64,000 bases of DNA from Rubrivirga marina. Lineage in GTDB: Bacteria > Bacteroidota > Rhodothermia > Rhodothermales > Rubricoccaceae. The stretch spans positions 3,133,749-3,197,748 of the forward strand of contig NZ_MQWD01000001.1 in assembly GCF_002283365.1 (NCBI RefSeq), read 5' to 3'. The position numbers and the translations under genes were made by a program. The notes under the pieces were generated by a model that was not told the DNA's origin, made no database searches, and saw only the letters and a list, made by a program, of their open reading frames with translations. Numbering within the stretch: position 1 is the stretch's first letter; every line of letters starts with the position of its first letter. Positions 30,367 to 39,193 of this stretch are shown here, piece by piece.

Positions 30367-32013
30367 ATGCGCTGGACCGCCGCGGTCGCCCTGCTCCTCC
30401 TCCCGCTCGCCGCGCGCGCTCAGCCCGAGATCGTCCCCGCCGAGCACCGCGTGTACGACTGGCTAGCGGACCAGCGCGCGGCCGGCGCCCTCCCCGAGTA
30501 CCGCCACGAGACGCTGCCATTCGACCGGGCCGAGGTCCGCCGCCATCTCGACAGCCTCGCGGCCCACCCCGCCCGCCTCGGGGCCTCGGGCCGGTTCTGG
30601 CTCGACGAGTTCCGCCGCGAGTTCTTCGAGCCACTCGACCGCGTCCACAGCTACGCCGGCGACGGGCGGGCCGCGTTCCTCGACCCCGACGCCGAGCGGA
30701 CGTTCGGCTTCTTCCGGGACTCGACGTGGCGCGTGTCGATCTGGGGGGAAGGTGTCGTCGAAGGCCGGGCGGCGGACGACGACCTCACGCCCGGCGGGCT
30801 CGCCCGCAGCGCCCAACTCACGTTCGAGGCGAGCTACATGAATCGCGTCGGACTCTACACGAGCACGCTCTCGGGCACGCAGATGACCGGGAGCGCGCAG
30901 GTCCTGGCGTCCGACCCGGTCCTCGCCCCCCTGTATTACGTCTCACGGGACCCGACCAACATCGCCGGGCCGTTCGACCGGACGACGGCGTCGCTCCGCG
31001 TGGTCGGAGGCCCGTTCTCGGCCGAGATCGCCAACGAGCGCCTCCGCTACGGAGCCTCCGTCGACGCGCCCGTGGTGCTGGCCGATGGGGCCGACTACCT
31101 CCCGTTCGTCCGCCTCGGACTGATGGGGCGGAGCGTGACGGTCCAGGCCGTGCACGCCGCGCTGAGCAGCCCGTCTCGCTTTGTGGTCGACGATCCCGTC
31201 GAGGGCGACGTGTTCCTCGACGCCCCGCAGCGCTACCTCGCGCTCCACCGTCTGGAGGTCCAGCCGACCGGCTGGTGGACGTGGGCCTACACCGACATGG
31301 CCGTCTACGGCCGCCGGGGGCCGGAGCTCGCCTACCTCAACCCCCTGTTCCCCGCGAAGGCCGCCGAGCACGCGCTCTACGACCGCGACAACACGCTCTT
31401 CTCGCTCGAGACCACCGTCCGCCCCATCCGTGGCCTTGAGGGCAACTTCACCTGGCTCGTGGACGACCTCGCGACGGCCACACTCGGCGACGGCGACTAC
31501 GGTAACAAGTGGGCGATCCAGACGGGCCTCAAGCTGGCGTTGCCGCGAACCGGTGCCACTCTATTCGGAGAGTACGTCCGGATCGAGCCGTACACGTACA
31601 GCCACCGGTTTCAGGAAGACGGGTTCTATTTCAACTCGTACATCCATAATGGCTTCGGGCTGGGCCACCCGCTGGGTCCCAACGCCGATCAATGGCTCGT
31701 CGGCCTCAGCGCGTGGATGCCGTACCGGGCCCGGCTCCGCCTGTCGGGCCGCTACGTCCGGAAGGGCGAGAACTTCCTGGCGGACGACGGGACCCTCGTC
31801 AACGTCGGCGGGGACGTCCGGATCGGGGAGCCGCCCGAGGACGGCCGGAAGGCGTTCCTGGCGGGCGAGCTCTACCGAGGACCCGGGATCCGGGCCGCCG
31901 TCGAGCTCGAGCCCGCGCGGGGCGTCGCCCTTCGGTTCTACGGCGACGTCCAGTACTGGGACGAGCAGCCGACGGAGCTCTTCCTCCGCCTCGGCCTCGC
32001 CGTTCGCCCCTGA
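30367..32013 (+). CDS. Wzi-like capsule-assembly outer-membrane barrel
   Basis: A 548-residue protein with a signal peptide (MRWTAAVALLLLPLAARA, cut before QPE). An N-terminal helical part (RVYDWLADQRAAGALPEYRH) precedes many amphipathic strands, with aromatic turns such as TGWWTWAYTDMAVYGRRG, NGFGLGHPLGPN and a C-terminal LFLRLGLAVRP. This resembles capsule assembly protein Wzi, which nucleates capsule at the cell surface. It is encoded opposite the polyprenyl glycosylphosphotransferase and overlaps the next gene (TGATG), which supports an exopolysaccharide role. Family assignment is moderate. Confidence 0.72.
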   Translation: MRWTAAVALLLLPLAARAQPEIVPAEHRVYDWLADQRAAGALPEYRHETLPFDRAEVRRHLDSLAAHPARLGASGRFWLDEFRREFFEPLDRVHSYAGDGRAAFLDPDAERTFGFFRDSTWRVSIWGEGVVEGRAADDDLTPGGLARSAQLTFEASYMNRVGLYTSTLSGTQMTGSAQVLASDPVLAPLYYVSRDPTNIAGPFDRTTASLRVVGGPFSAEIANERLRYGASVDAPVVLADGADYLPFVRLGLMGRSVTVQAVHAALSSPSRFVVDDPVEGDVFLDAPQRYLALHRLEVQPTGWWTWAYTDMAVYGRRGPELAYLNPLFPAKAAEHALYDRDNTLFSLETTVRPIRGLEGNFTWLVDDLATATLGDGDYGNKWAIQTGLKLALPRTGATLFGEYVRIEPYTYSHRFQEDGFYFNSYIHNGFGLGHPLGPNADQWLVGLSAWMPYRARLRLSGRYVRKGENFLADDGTLVNVGGDVRIGEPPEDGRKAFLAGELYRGPGIRAAVELEPARGVALRFYGDVQYWDEQPTELFLRLGLAVRP

Positions 32014-33002
32014 TGCCCGGCCTCGCGACCTGGCGGAGCGAGTGGGGCGCCGAGGTCGAGTACGGGGAAGTCCGGTCCTGGGGCCGCGTCCGCGTCGCCG
32101 CCGGGGCGCCGTCCGGACCGGTCGAGCGGCGTCCAGAGGCGGCCGACGCGTTCGAGCGGGACGCGAACCACGCCGGCGCGCGGGTGCTGTGGTTCGCGGT
32201 TGGAGACCCGGCCGACGTCGGGCCGGACAAACCGTCCGTCGTGATCGGAGCCGAGCCGGTGTGGGACGCCGGCCGGTGGCCGGAGGTGATCCAGGGCAAA
32301 GCCTCGGTCCGCGCCCAGGTCAACCGGGCGCGCAACAAGGGGCTGATGGCCGAGGCGTGGCCGACGGCGCAGGTGCGCGCCTCGGCGGAGCTCCGGGCCG
32401 TCCTGGCCGACTGGCTCGACCGCCGCGGCCTCCCCCCGCTCGCCTTCCTCGCCGACCCGTTCGTGCTCGACGACCCCGGAGACCGCCAGTTCGTGGTCGC
32501 GACGCGGGACGGTCGGGTCGCCGGCTACCTCGTGCTCCGGCCCGGGGACGAGACGTTCATCGAGTGGATCATCCGGACTCGCGACGCGCCCAACGGGACC
32601 GCAGCGTTTCTGCTCGACGCCGCCATCCGCCGGTTCTCTCCGGACGTCCCCTTCACCCTCGGCCTCGTCCCCCTCTCGACGTTCGCGCCGCTGTCTGAAC
32701 ACGCGCCGGACCTCCTCGTCCGCGCGCTGCTGAAGTGGACGCGCGCCCACGCGACGCGCTTCTACAACTTCGACGGGCTCCAGCGCTTCAAGGCCAAGTT
32801 CGTCCCGGACCACTGGCGACCGCTCTACCTCGTCACCGACGGCCGGCCGATCACCGTGTTCACGTTCCACGACGTGGCGGCGGCGTTCGCGCTCCCCCGC
32901 GGCCCGACGCGATTCGTGGCGAGGGCGCTGCTGGACGCCGCCGTCGACGAGGTTCAGACCGCTCGGCGGTGGCTCCGAGAGCGCGTCAGCGGCCGGCCCT
33001 GA
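32013..33002 (+). CDS. DUF2156 (MprF C-terminal-like) protein
   Basis: A 329-residue protein resembling the GNAT-fold aminoacyl transfer domain of lysyl-phosphatidylglycerol synthases. Visible family traits are QGKASVRAQVNRARNKGL near residue 95, the beta strands FVVATRDGRVAGYLVL and the late FYNFDGLQRFKAKFVPDHWRPLYLV. No flippase-like membrane part is attached, so it resembles solo members of unknown acceptor. The start codon overlaps the barrel stop (TGATG). Its last 17 nt overlap the convergent TonB-like gene. Confidence 0.75.
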   Translation: MPGLATWRSEWGAEVEYGEVRSWGRVRVAAGAPSGPVERRPEAADAFERDANHAGARVLWFAVGDPADVGPDKPSVVIGAEPVWDAGRWPEVIQGKASVRAQVNRARNKGLMAEAWPTAQVRASAELRAVLADWLDRRGLPPLAFLADPFVLDDPGDRQFVVATRDGRVAGYLVLRPGDETFIEWIIRTRDAPNGTAAFLLDAAIRRFSPDVPFTLGLVPLSTFAPLSEHAPDLLVRALLKWTRAHATRFYNFDGLQRFKAKFVPDHWRPLYLVTDGRPITVFTFHDVAAAFALPRGPTRFVARALLDAAVDEVQTARRWLRERVSGRP

Positions 33003-33756
33003 AGACGAACGTCGCCTGCGTCGTCTGCGGCACCTGGAGCGCGTTCGACGGCAGCGGTTGGGCCCGGCAGCGCGAGATGACCTGGCTGACGGCGCTGTTG
33101 AGCGCCGCGACGCGCGTCACCGGCCGGTCGGCGAGGTACTGGCCGTTCGGGGCGAACGTCACGCGGTGGACGACTTGGCCCTCGACGCCGCCGAAGGGGG
33201 GCGTCGGGCAGTCGAACGTCCGGTTGCCGAACTGGAAGCCGACCTCGGCGGGCGCGTCGCCGCCGGAGCCCGTGCCCGGGCCGTCGTTGTTGCCCGCCGT
33301 GGGAGAGTCGCCCTGGGAGGTGCCGGTGCCCTGCGTTGGACGCGGCTGCGTGGGCGAAGTCGGGTTGGGCTCGGGTCGGGTCGCGCGGGACGGCGGGTTG
33401 GGACGGGCTGGACGGGCCTCGTCGCTCTGAACGGGCCGGGGCAGCGGGCGCTCCGGCCGAGGCGGAGTGGGCTGGCGCTCGGGGACGCGGGCGCGCGTCG
33501 GCGCCGGCGGCGCCGGCCGCTCGGGCTCCGGCTGCGTCATCGCCTCCGACGACGCACCGGCCTCGGCACGCTCCGGCGGGCCGGTCTGGACCGGGACCGT
33601 CGGGGCCGGGCCGAACTCGATCTCCGTCAGCTGCGGCGGGTAGTCCGGGTCCGTGGCCTCGGGCGGGATGGAGATCGCGACGGCCAGCAGGAAGAGCACG
33701 ACGATGTGGACCGTCACGCTGAGGAGGATTCCGTCGCGGTCGTCCGAAGAGAACAC
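32986..33756 (-). CDS. TonB/TolA-like energy-transducing protein
   Basis: A 256-residue protein anchored by one N-terminal helix (GILLSVTVHIVVLFLLAVAISI). A long Pro/Arg/Glu/Thr-rich spacer (about 45-165) leads to a small C-terminal domain with FGNRTFDCPTPPFGGVEGQVV and VFRAGR. The order anchor, proline-rich rod and C-terminal partner domain is that of TonB and TolA, which link the inner membrane to outer-membrane proteins. GTG at 33756 lies 2 nt after the PorV-like gene. The C-domain has an unusual cysteine pair. ExbB and ExbD are not nearby. Confidence 0.68.
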   Translation of the reverse strand: MFSSDDRDGILLSVTVHIVVLFLLAVAISIPPEATDPDYPPQLTEIEFGPAPTVPVQTGPPERAEAGASSEAMTQPEPERPAPPAPTRARVPERQPTPPRPERPLPRPVQSDEARPARPNPPSRATRPEPNPTSPTQPRPTQGTGTSQGDSPTAGNNDGPGTGSGGDAPAEVGFQFGNRTFDCPTPPFGGVEGQVVHRVTFAPNGQYLADRPVTRVAALNSAVSQVISRCRAQPLPSNALQVPQTTQATFVFRAGR

Positions 33757-33758
33757 GG

Positions 33759-34838
33759 CTAGGGGGCGGGGGGAGCGGGCGTACCGAAACGATACGCCAG
33801 CGAGACGCGGTGTGCGTAGCCCAGTTCGCTCGCCAGGCCGCCAAAATCGCCGAATCCGTAGTCGACCGCGAGCGGCCCCAGCTTGACGCCGGCGCCGACG
33901 GCCGGCGTGATCTGCGTCCCGAAGTCCTCGCTCGTCGCCACGTCGGCGATGCCGGCGCGGAAGGCGAGGATGTCCCGGAAGGTGAGCTCGGCGCCGAGGC
34001 GCGGGCGGAACGAGACGGCGCCGTCGCCGAGGTCCAGCACGTTCGCGGACTGCCCGTCGAACCCGAGGTCGACGTCCGCGGCGAGGGTCAGGCCGACGTC
34101 GTCCGACAGCGGGGCGACCGTCGCGGCCCCGAGGCGGGCGACGGGGAGCACCCGTTCCGTCAGCCCGACCGGCCGGCTCTCCTCGTCCACCTCGGCGAAC
34201 CGGTCGACGTCGACGGACCACGACTGGATCATGCCCGGGGCGTCCTGCACGTTGAGCCCGAGGCGGACGCGGCCGAGGTCGAGCTGCGCGCCGACGTCGA
34301 GCGAGTAGCCCCACGCACTGGCGAAGTCGCCCACCCCGCGGCGGATGACCTTGGCGGAGGCGCCGATGGACAGCTTGTCGCTGATCCCGCGGGCGTACGA
34401 CACGAACAGCGCGTTGTCGGCCGCCGAGAAGTACGTGACGTCGTCCGGGTTGATCTGGCCCGTCGCCGGGTCGTACGCGTCGAGCGTGTTGGCGATGTCG
34501 TCGACGGCCGAGCGGACGAACGAGACGCCGATCGTGGACCGCGACGAGAGCGGGTAGGCCACCGCGGCGTAGTCGAACGCGACGGCGCCGTCGAACCGCT
34601 CCGCGTGCATGTAGGCGGCCTCTGGGGCGGCGATCCCGTCGAGGCCGGCGACGTTCCAGTAGCCGGCCGTCACGTCATTGGCATGCGCCACGTAGGCGCC
34701 ACCCATGCCGAGAGCCCGGGCGCCAACACCCGAAGCGAGAAAGTCGGCGCCGTACTTGACGGTCGTCTGCGCGGACGGTGCCGCGGCGAGACTGAGGGCG
34801 ACGACGGCGAGCACGCCGAGGCGCGAGAATGCGATCAT
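33759..34838 (-). CDS. PorV/PorQ-family outer-membrane protein
   Basis: A 359-residue beta-barrel of the UPF0164/PorV family. A signal peptide (cut near PSAQ) is followed by the family start GARALGMGGAYVAHANDVTAGYWNVAGL, repeated amphipathic strands and a terminal VSLAYRFG. PorV is the outer-membrane shuttle of type IX secretion, and paralogues are widespread in Bacteroidota without other T9SS parts. The gene directly precedes the TonB-like gene, so the two may work as an envelope pair. No other T9SS gene is in the window. Confidence 0.82.
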   Translation of the reverse strand: MIAFSRLGVLAVVALSLAAAPSAQTTVKYGADFLASGVGARALGMGGAYVAHANDVTAGYWNVAGLDGIAAPEAAYMHAERFDGAVAFDYAAVAYPLSSRSTIGVSFVRSAVDDIANTLDAYDPATGQINPDDVTYFSAADNALFVSYARGISDKLSIGASAKVIRRGVGDFASAWGYSLDVGAQLDLGRVRLGLNVQDAPGMIQSWSVDVDRFAEVDEESRPVGLTERVLPVARLGAATVAPLSDDVGLTLAADVDLGFDGQSANVLDLGDGAVSFRPRLGAELTFRDILAFRAGIADVATSEDFGTQITPAVGAGVKLGPLAVDYGFGDFGGLASELGYAHRVSLAYRFGTPAPPAP

Positions 34839-34952
34839 GGAGTCTAGAGGGGACGACGTACCAGGATGCAGACGCGCGCGGGGTGGGGTGCAGAGTCGGG
34901 AGGGGAACGGCGTGAAAGATCCGTCATTGCCGGGCCCCGTGGCAAGGCGCTC

Positions 34953-35504
34953 TCAGGCGCCCCTCGTCGCGGCCACGGCGCGCTCCGCTTGGAGGACGTG
35001 ACGGAGGCTGTGCTGCCCCATCGCGTCGAGAAACGCGCCGAGCGGGAGTCGAAGGAGCGACAGGAACGGCGACGCGATCTTGATCCGCCCCAGGTCGAGC
35101 CCCTCGCTCGCGTCGATCACCGCGAGGTACCGATCGACGTCGGCGTCGAACCGCTCGACGGCGCGCGCGCGGTCGATGTCCGAGCGGAGGCCGGCCGCCT
35201 CGGGCGGCTTCATGGCCCCGGCCGTCGGGAGGTTGCGCGAGCCCGGCCTGACGGAGGCGATGAACCGGCGGCTCAGCCAGCCGTAGCGGAACGGCCCCTC
35301 CCCTCTCGGCGCGCTCGGATCGGCGACGGCCGCCTCCATCACCGGGAGGTACCCCTTCGCAATTTTGTTGAGGTGGACAACGCACTCCCCAGCCGACCAG
35401 CTCTTCTCGGACGGCCTCGCATTGAACGCGTCGTCCGACAGCCCATCGATCAGCGCGTGCAGCCGGTCTCGGGACTCGACGTAGGGGGCCTTGAGATCGG
35501 GCAT
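34953..35504 (-). CDS. DinB-family four-helix metalloprotein
   Basis: A 183-residue DinB-like bundle. It opens with ESRDRLHALIDGLSDDAFNARPSEKSWSAGECVVHLNK, where WS.GE..HL carries the first metal histidine, and near the end has GQHSLRHVLQAERA with two more histidines. Such proteins are putative thiol-dependent transferases or hydrolases (bacillithiol/mycothiol S-transferase-like). The ATG overlaps the rsmB stop by one base, so it is expressed with rsmB; this is a chance or regulatory coupling without obvious functional link. Confidence 0.83.
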   Translation of the reverse strand: MPDLKAPYVESRDRLHALIDGLSDDAFNARPSEKSWSAGECVVHLNKIAKGYLPVMEAAVADPSAPRGEGPFRYGWLSRRFIASVRPGSRNLPTAGAMKPPEAAGLRSDIDRARAVERFDADVDRYLAVIDASEGLDLGRIKIASPFLSLLRLPLGAFLDAMGQHSLRHVLQAERAVAATRGA

Positions 35505-36826
35505 CAGTCGGGGGATCGGCGGAGGCGGGCGGCGAACGCGCCGTCGGTCCCATGGACGTGCGGCAGCGCGCGGTAGAGGACGTCGTCCACGAGGGCGTCC
35601 GGCACGAGGCCCTCGACGGATTCGAGCCGGAACTCGTTTCGCCGACTCAGAAAAGCCGCGACCCGGTCGTCGTTCTCCTCGGCCTCGACGGAGCAGGTCG
35701 AGTAGACGAGCAGCCCGCCCGGGCGAACGTGGCGAGCGGCTGCGTCGAGGAGCGCGTCCTGGAGCTCGGCGAGCTCGTCCAGCCCCTCCGGGCTCCGCCG
35801 CCAGCGGAGGTCCGCTCGCTTGGCCAGGACGCCCGAGCCGGAGCACGGCGCGTCGAGGAGCACCCGGTCGAAGCGGGCGTCGCTCTCCCACGTCGTCAAG
35901 TCGGCCTTGACGGGGCGAACGATGGACAGCCCGTGCCGACGGGCGGCCCCTGCGATCAGCCCGACCTTCGCTTCGCTGACGTCGAGCGCGGCGACCTCTC
36001 CGCGGTCGTGCATCCGCAGCGCGGCGTACACGGCCTTGCCTCCGGGCGCGGCGGCCGCATCGAGGATCCTCTCCTCGGGCTGCGGGTCGAGCACGTGGAC
36101 CACGAGCCCGGCCGCGACGTCCTGCACCGCGACCGTTCCCTCGTCCAGGAGACCGGACCGGAGGATCGGCTGGAGCCGGTCGACGGCCAGGAAGTCGTCG
36201 GTCCATTCGGACGGCTCCGCCTCGACACCGAGGTCGGCCAACTCACGGATGACGCCCGGCACCGCCTCAGCGCCCCCCGTGACCCGGAGGGTGAAGTGCC
36301 CTGGCTCGTTGCTCGCAGCGAGGAAGGCGCGCGTGGCCTCTTCGCCCCAGCGGTCGAGCCAGCGGCGGACCGGCCACGTCGGGTGGGAATACCGGACGGC
36401 GAGGTCGTTCGCGAGGTCGCCCGTGTCGGGGTCGGGAAGCGCCCCGGCGCGGTGGGCGCGGTCGAGGGCCCGGAGGACCCCGTTCGTCAAGCCGGCGGCG
36501 CCACGGTGCAGAAGCGCTTTCGCCGTCTCGACGGCTTCGTTGACGGCCGCGTGCGGCGCGACCTCCCGCTCGATCAACTCATACGTGCCGATGCGAAGGA
36601 TCTGCCGGAGCTCAGGGTCCAGTCCCTCCACGTCTCCGCGGTAGAACTCCGCGATCAGAAAGTCGAGCCACCGCTTCTGCCGCGTGACGCCCGAGACGTA
36701 GTCGACCGCGCGGCGCGAGACGTCGGGCGGGTGCGCGCCGTCGGCGAGACGGGCGACGTGGGCGCCTTCGGCCTCGACGCGGAGGAGGCGCTGGACGGCG
36801 AGGACACGAGCGGTGGGGTCGGCCAT
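35504..36826 (-). CDS. rsmB: 16S rRNA (cytosine-967-C5)-methyltransferase
   Basis: A 440-residue S-adenosylmethionine-dependent methyltransferase. The N-terminal NusB-like domain (about 1-140) has APHAAVNEAVETAK; the catalytic domain shows AAAPGGKAVYAAL (SAM site, about 258-270), DAPCSGSG with C328 and YSTCSV with C378, the releasing and nucleophilic cysteines of RNA m5C enzymes. ATG at 36826 sits 3 nt after a TAGCTTGC box, so its mRNA may lack a leader. Confidence 0.93.
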   Translation of the reverse strand: MADPTARVLAVQRLLRVEAEGAHVARLADGAHPPDVSRRAVDYVSGVTRQKRWLDFLIAEFYRGDVEGLDPELRQILRIGTYELIEREVAPHAAVNEAVETAKALLHRGAAGLTNGVLRALDRAHRAGALPDPDTGDLANDLAVRYSHPTWPVRRWLDRWGEEATRAFLAASNEPGHFTLRVTGGAEAVPGVIRELADLGVEAEPSEWTDDFLAVDRLQPILRSGLLDEGTVAVQDVAAGLVVHVLDPQPEERILDAAAAPGGKAVYAALRMHDRGEVAALDVSEAKVGLIAGAARRHGLSIVRPVKADLTTWESDARFDRVLLDAPCSGSGVLAKRADLRWRRSPEGLDELAELQDALLDAAARHVRPGGLLVYSTCSVEAEENDDRVAAFLSRRNEFRLESVEGLVPDALVDDVLYRALPHVHGTDGAFAARLRRSPD

Positions 36827-36829
36827 GCG

Positions 36830-36837
36830 GCAAGCTA
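36830..36837 (-). promoter_or_regulatory. -7 promoter box, leaderless spacing (rsmB)
   Basis: The minus strand reads TAGCTTGC followed by CGC and the ATG at 36826. The word is the same TAGCTT type used elsewhere, but only 3 nt separate it from the start. Confidence 0.42.
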
Positions 36838-36901
36838 CCGGCCCGAACCGCCCGACGGCTCGGCCGTTCAGAGCGTCCCCTCTCCCGTTCTCCCTCCTCT
36901 C

Positions 36902-37138
36902 ATGGCGACCTGCGAAACCTGCGGCAACGACTACCACAAGGCGTTCACCGTCACGCTCCACTCCGGCGAGACGCTCACCTTCGACTCCGTCGAGTGCGCG
37001 GCCCAGCGGATCGCGCCGACGTGCGAGGTCTGCGGCGTGAGGATCCTCGGACACGGCCTCGAAGCCGGCGAGCGGATCTTCTGCTGCGACCACTGCGCCA
37101 AGAAGGCCGGCGTCGAGGAGCTCCAGGACAGCGTTTGA
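36902..37138 (+). CDS. small zinc-ribbon / prokaryotic-metallothionein-like protein
   Basis: A 78-residue protein with eight cysteines: CETCGNDY, VECAAQ, CEVCGVRILGHG and FCCDHCAKK. Paired CxxC knuckles spaced about 40 residues suggest one or two zinc sites. Similar small proteins are labelled prokaryotic metallothionein, though the low Cys fraction fits a structural zinc ribbon as well. The start follows a purely pyrimidine leader (CCCTCTCCCGTTCTCCCTCC). Its stop codon lies inside the palindrome at 37134-37175. Function unknown. Confidence 0.75.
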   Translation: MATCETCGNDYHKAFTVTLHSGETLTFDSVECAAQRIAPTCEVCGVRILGHGLEAGERIFCCDHCAKKAGVEELQDSV

Positions 37139-37175
37139 CCCGGCCCGCCTCGACGCCGAGGCGGGCCGGGTCAAA
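37134..37175. terminator. 19-bp stem spanning both stop codons of convergent genes
   Basis: TTTGACCCGGCCCGCCTCG and its exact complement CGAGGCGGGCCGGGTCAAA flank an ACGC loop. The left arm contains the TGA of the zinc-ribbon gene (37136-37138) and the right arm the TGA of the Omp85 gene (37171-37173, minus strand). As RNA each transcript would fold the same hairpin, with a short U stretch at the end, so it can act as a bidirectional terminator. Confidence 0.7.
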
Positions 37176-38847
37176 GTCCGACCTGCAGCCCGACGTGGAC
37201 CTTGCCGCGCGACGGCCCGAGGTCCGGGTTGAGCGCGTAGCTCACGGTCGCCACACCGAGGCCGGTCGCGAGCCTCAGGCCCGCACCGTAGCCGACGAGA
37301 CCACGCCGTTCGGCCGCGAATCCCGGCACGGCCGGGCGGTCGAAGCCGCCGGCGTCGACGAATGCGAACGCGAACGAGACGTCGTCCAGCAGGAGCCGAT
37401 ATTCCGCGAGGCCGCGGACGTACGAGCGGGCGAGGAACGCGTCTTCGTCGTAGCCGCGGAAGGAGGCCGCGCCGCCGAGGCGGACGAGGTCGCCCTCGTC
37501 CACGAGCCCGTCCAGGCCGGGCTGCTGCTGCGTCACGGTCGCGTCGGCGCCGAGGACGAGGGCTTGCCGGGCGAACGTCGGGGCGAACCACCGGGAGCGG
37601 ACGGTCAGGCGGCGGCGACTCCCAGGCGCCGACTCAACGATCTCGCCGCCGCGACGGCCCTGCTCCGCGAGCACGTCGAGGGCCAGGCCGCGGCGCGGGT
37701 TCCGCGGCCGGTCGAGCCGCGCGTACACGATCCCCACGCCCACAAGCACGTCGTCCGTCCGCCGCACACGGGGCCGCCCCTCGACCAGCTGCGCGCCGAA
37801 CACGCCGGGGCGGACGGACTCTCCGGCCACCGTCGCCACGAGCGCGAGCGACGGGTCGAGTGCGTATTGTAGGTCCACCGCCAGCCGCTGGCGGGAGAGG
37901 GTCGAGTCGCGCGACGTCCCTTCGAATGAGAGCCCCGCGCCGAGCGGGCTCCCGAGCACGAACGGATCCGACACGGCAGCTGCGAACGCCGACGCGAGGC
38001 CCGGCGTGCGCTCCAGCGACACGGACGCCGCTCGTCCTCCGCCGAACAGATTGCGCAGATCCACCCGACCGCTCCCGACGAGCCCGCCCGGCGCGCCGCC
38101 GTTCGGTGGGAGGTAGCCGAGCACGACGTCGAACGCGCCCGGCGGGGCCTCGACGACGGGCACCTGCAGCACGAGGTCCCCGGACGCGTCGCGCGCGAGG
38201 ACGGGGTCGCCCACCTCGGTGTAGAGGCCGGACGCCTCGAGCCGAGCCCGCACGTCGGCCGGGCGGAGGCGTGAGGGCGGCGTCGGCTCCGTCACGCCGG
38301 CCTGACGCGACGCGAACGCCCGCGCCGGCGACGCCGCTCCCGCCAGTTCGACCCCGACGACGGGAGCCTCCGGACCCGCGTCGATCCGAATCGTGACGTC
38401 GACGGATCGACCCGCGTCCGCGACCGCCACCTCGGGGACGAGCCGGGCGTCCGCATACCCGAGCCGAGCGAACCGGTCCGCCGTCTTGGCCAGATCCGAT
38501 TCGAGGTCCCGCGCTCGAAACCGATTCCCCTCACGCGTCCGCCAGCCCCGGGCGGGTTCGTCGACGCCCGCCCCGCCCACGACCTCGAGGGACCGGACGA
38601 TCGCGGGCAGACCGGGCGTGACAAACGCCGTGTCCGAGCGCGCCGAGTCGAGGCGGGCCAGCAGATAGCCGTCCGCGGCGAGCGAGTCGACGAGGGCGTC
38701 GGCCGTGGGCGCCGCGCGCGACACGGTCGAGTCGGGGAACGAGACGGTCCACGACTGGGCCGAGGCGGAGGCGGCCACGAGGAAACCGGCGAGCCCGAGG
38801 GCCCGTGCTACCTTTCGCCACACCGTCCCCCTGAATCGTGCCTGCAT
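37171..38847 (-). CDS. Omp85/BamA-like outer-membrane protein
   Basis: A 558-residue protein: a signal peptide (VARALGLAGFLVAASASA), one or two POTRA-like modules (about 80-240, with FRARDLESDLAKTADRFARLGYADA) and a C-terminal barrel. The barrel shows the family strand pattern, VRLGGAASFRGYDEDAF (the RGY motif of the lid loop) and a C-terminal VGLQVGL. Short Omp85 proteins insert barrels or export lipids/proteins. ATG at 38847 would overlap the divergent gene by 10 nt; GTG at 38823 also gives a good signal peptide and removes the overlap. Confidence 0.8.
   Translation of the reverse strand: MQARFRGTVWRKVARALGLAGFLVAASASAQSWTVSFPDSTVSRAAPTADALVDSLAADGYLLARLDSARSDTAFVTPGLPAIVRSLEVVGGAGVDEPARGWRTREGNRFRARDLESDLAKTADRFARLGYADARLVPEVAVADAGRSVDVTIRIDAGPEAPVVGVELAGAASPARAFASRQAGVTEPTPPSRLRPADVRARLEASGLYTEVGDPVLARDASGDLVLQVPVVEAPPGAFDVVLGYLPPNGGAPGGLVGSGRVDLRNLFGGGRAASVSLERTPGLASAFAAAVSDPFVLGSPLGAGLSFEGTSRDSTLSRQRLAVDLQYALDPSLALVATVAGESVRPGVFGAQLVEGRPRVRRTDDVLVGVGIVYARLDRPRNPRRGLALDVLAEQGRRGGEIVESAPGSRRRLTVRSRWFAPTFARQALVLGADATVTQQQPGLDGLVDEGDLVRLGGAASFRGYDEDAFLARSYVRGLAEYRLLLDDVSFAFAFVDAGGFDRPAVPGFAAERRGLVGYGAGLRLATGLGVATVSYALNPDLGPSRGKVHVGLQVGL
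38809..38816 (+). promoter_or_regulatory. -7 promoter box for the small exported protein gene
   Basis: TACCTTTC ends 21 nt before the GTG at 38838. It lies within the first codons of the divergent Omp85 gene. Confidence 0.42.
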
Positions 38848-39191
38848 TGCGTCTGGGTCTCCTGATCTGTGCCCTCGGCCTCACGCAGGCCGCCTCCGCG
38901 GAACGCGCGCCGGCCCCGCCGCCGTATGGCGCCGCCGAAGCTAGCGCCGACACCCTCCGGTACTCGGTCCGCGCGGGCGAGACGCTGATCGTCGCGCTCC
39001 CTGGCCGCGTGGCGGGCGCGGACGTCTCGTACGAGGTGATCCAGGCTCCGGCCCTGTCCTGGCTCGTCGACCGCTCGTTCATGTGGCGGACGCTCGCCCG
39101 TGAGCGCGGGACGCTCCCCGTCCGCCTCCGCCGGATCGGCGGGGGCCGCGCGGCCGAGGAGGTCGTCCTGCTCGTCGAGATCACGGGGTAG
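38838..39191 (+). CDS. small exported protein of unknown function
   Basis: A 117-residue protein starting at GTG, with a signal peptide (LRLGLLICALGLTQAASA, cut before ERAP). The mature part is a short beta-rich domain with YSVRAGETLIVALPGRVAGADVSYEVIQAP and ends in VVLLVEITG, suggesting a single immunoglobulin-like or PPC-like sandwich. I do not recognise the family. It stops 2 nt before the mutY start and is probably co-transcribed with it. Confidence 0.7.
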   Translation: MPALRLGLLICALGLTQAASAERAPAPPPYGAAEASADTLRYSVRAGETLIVALPGRVAGADVSYEVIQAPALSWLVDRSFMWRTLARERGTLPVRLRRIGGGRAAEEVVLLVEITG

Positions 39192-39193
39192 CA

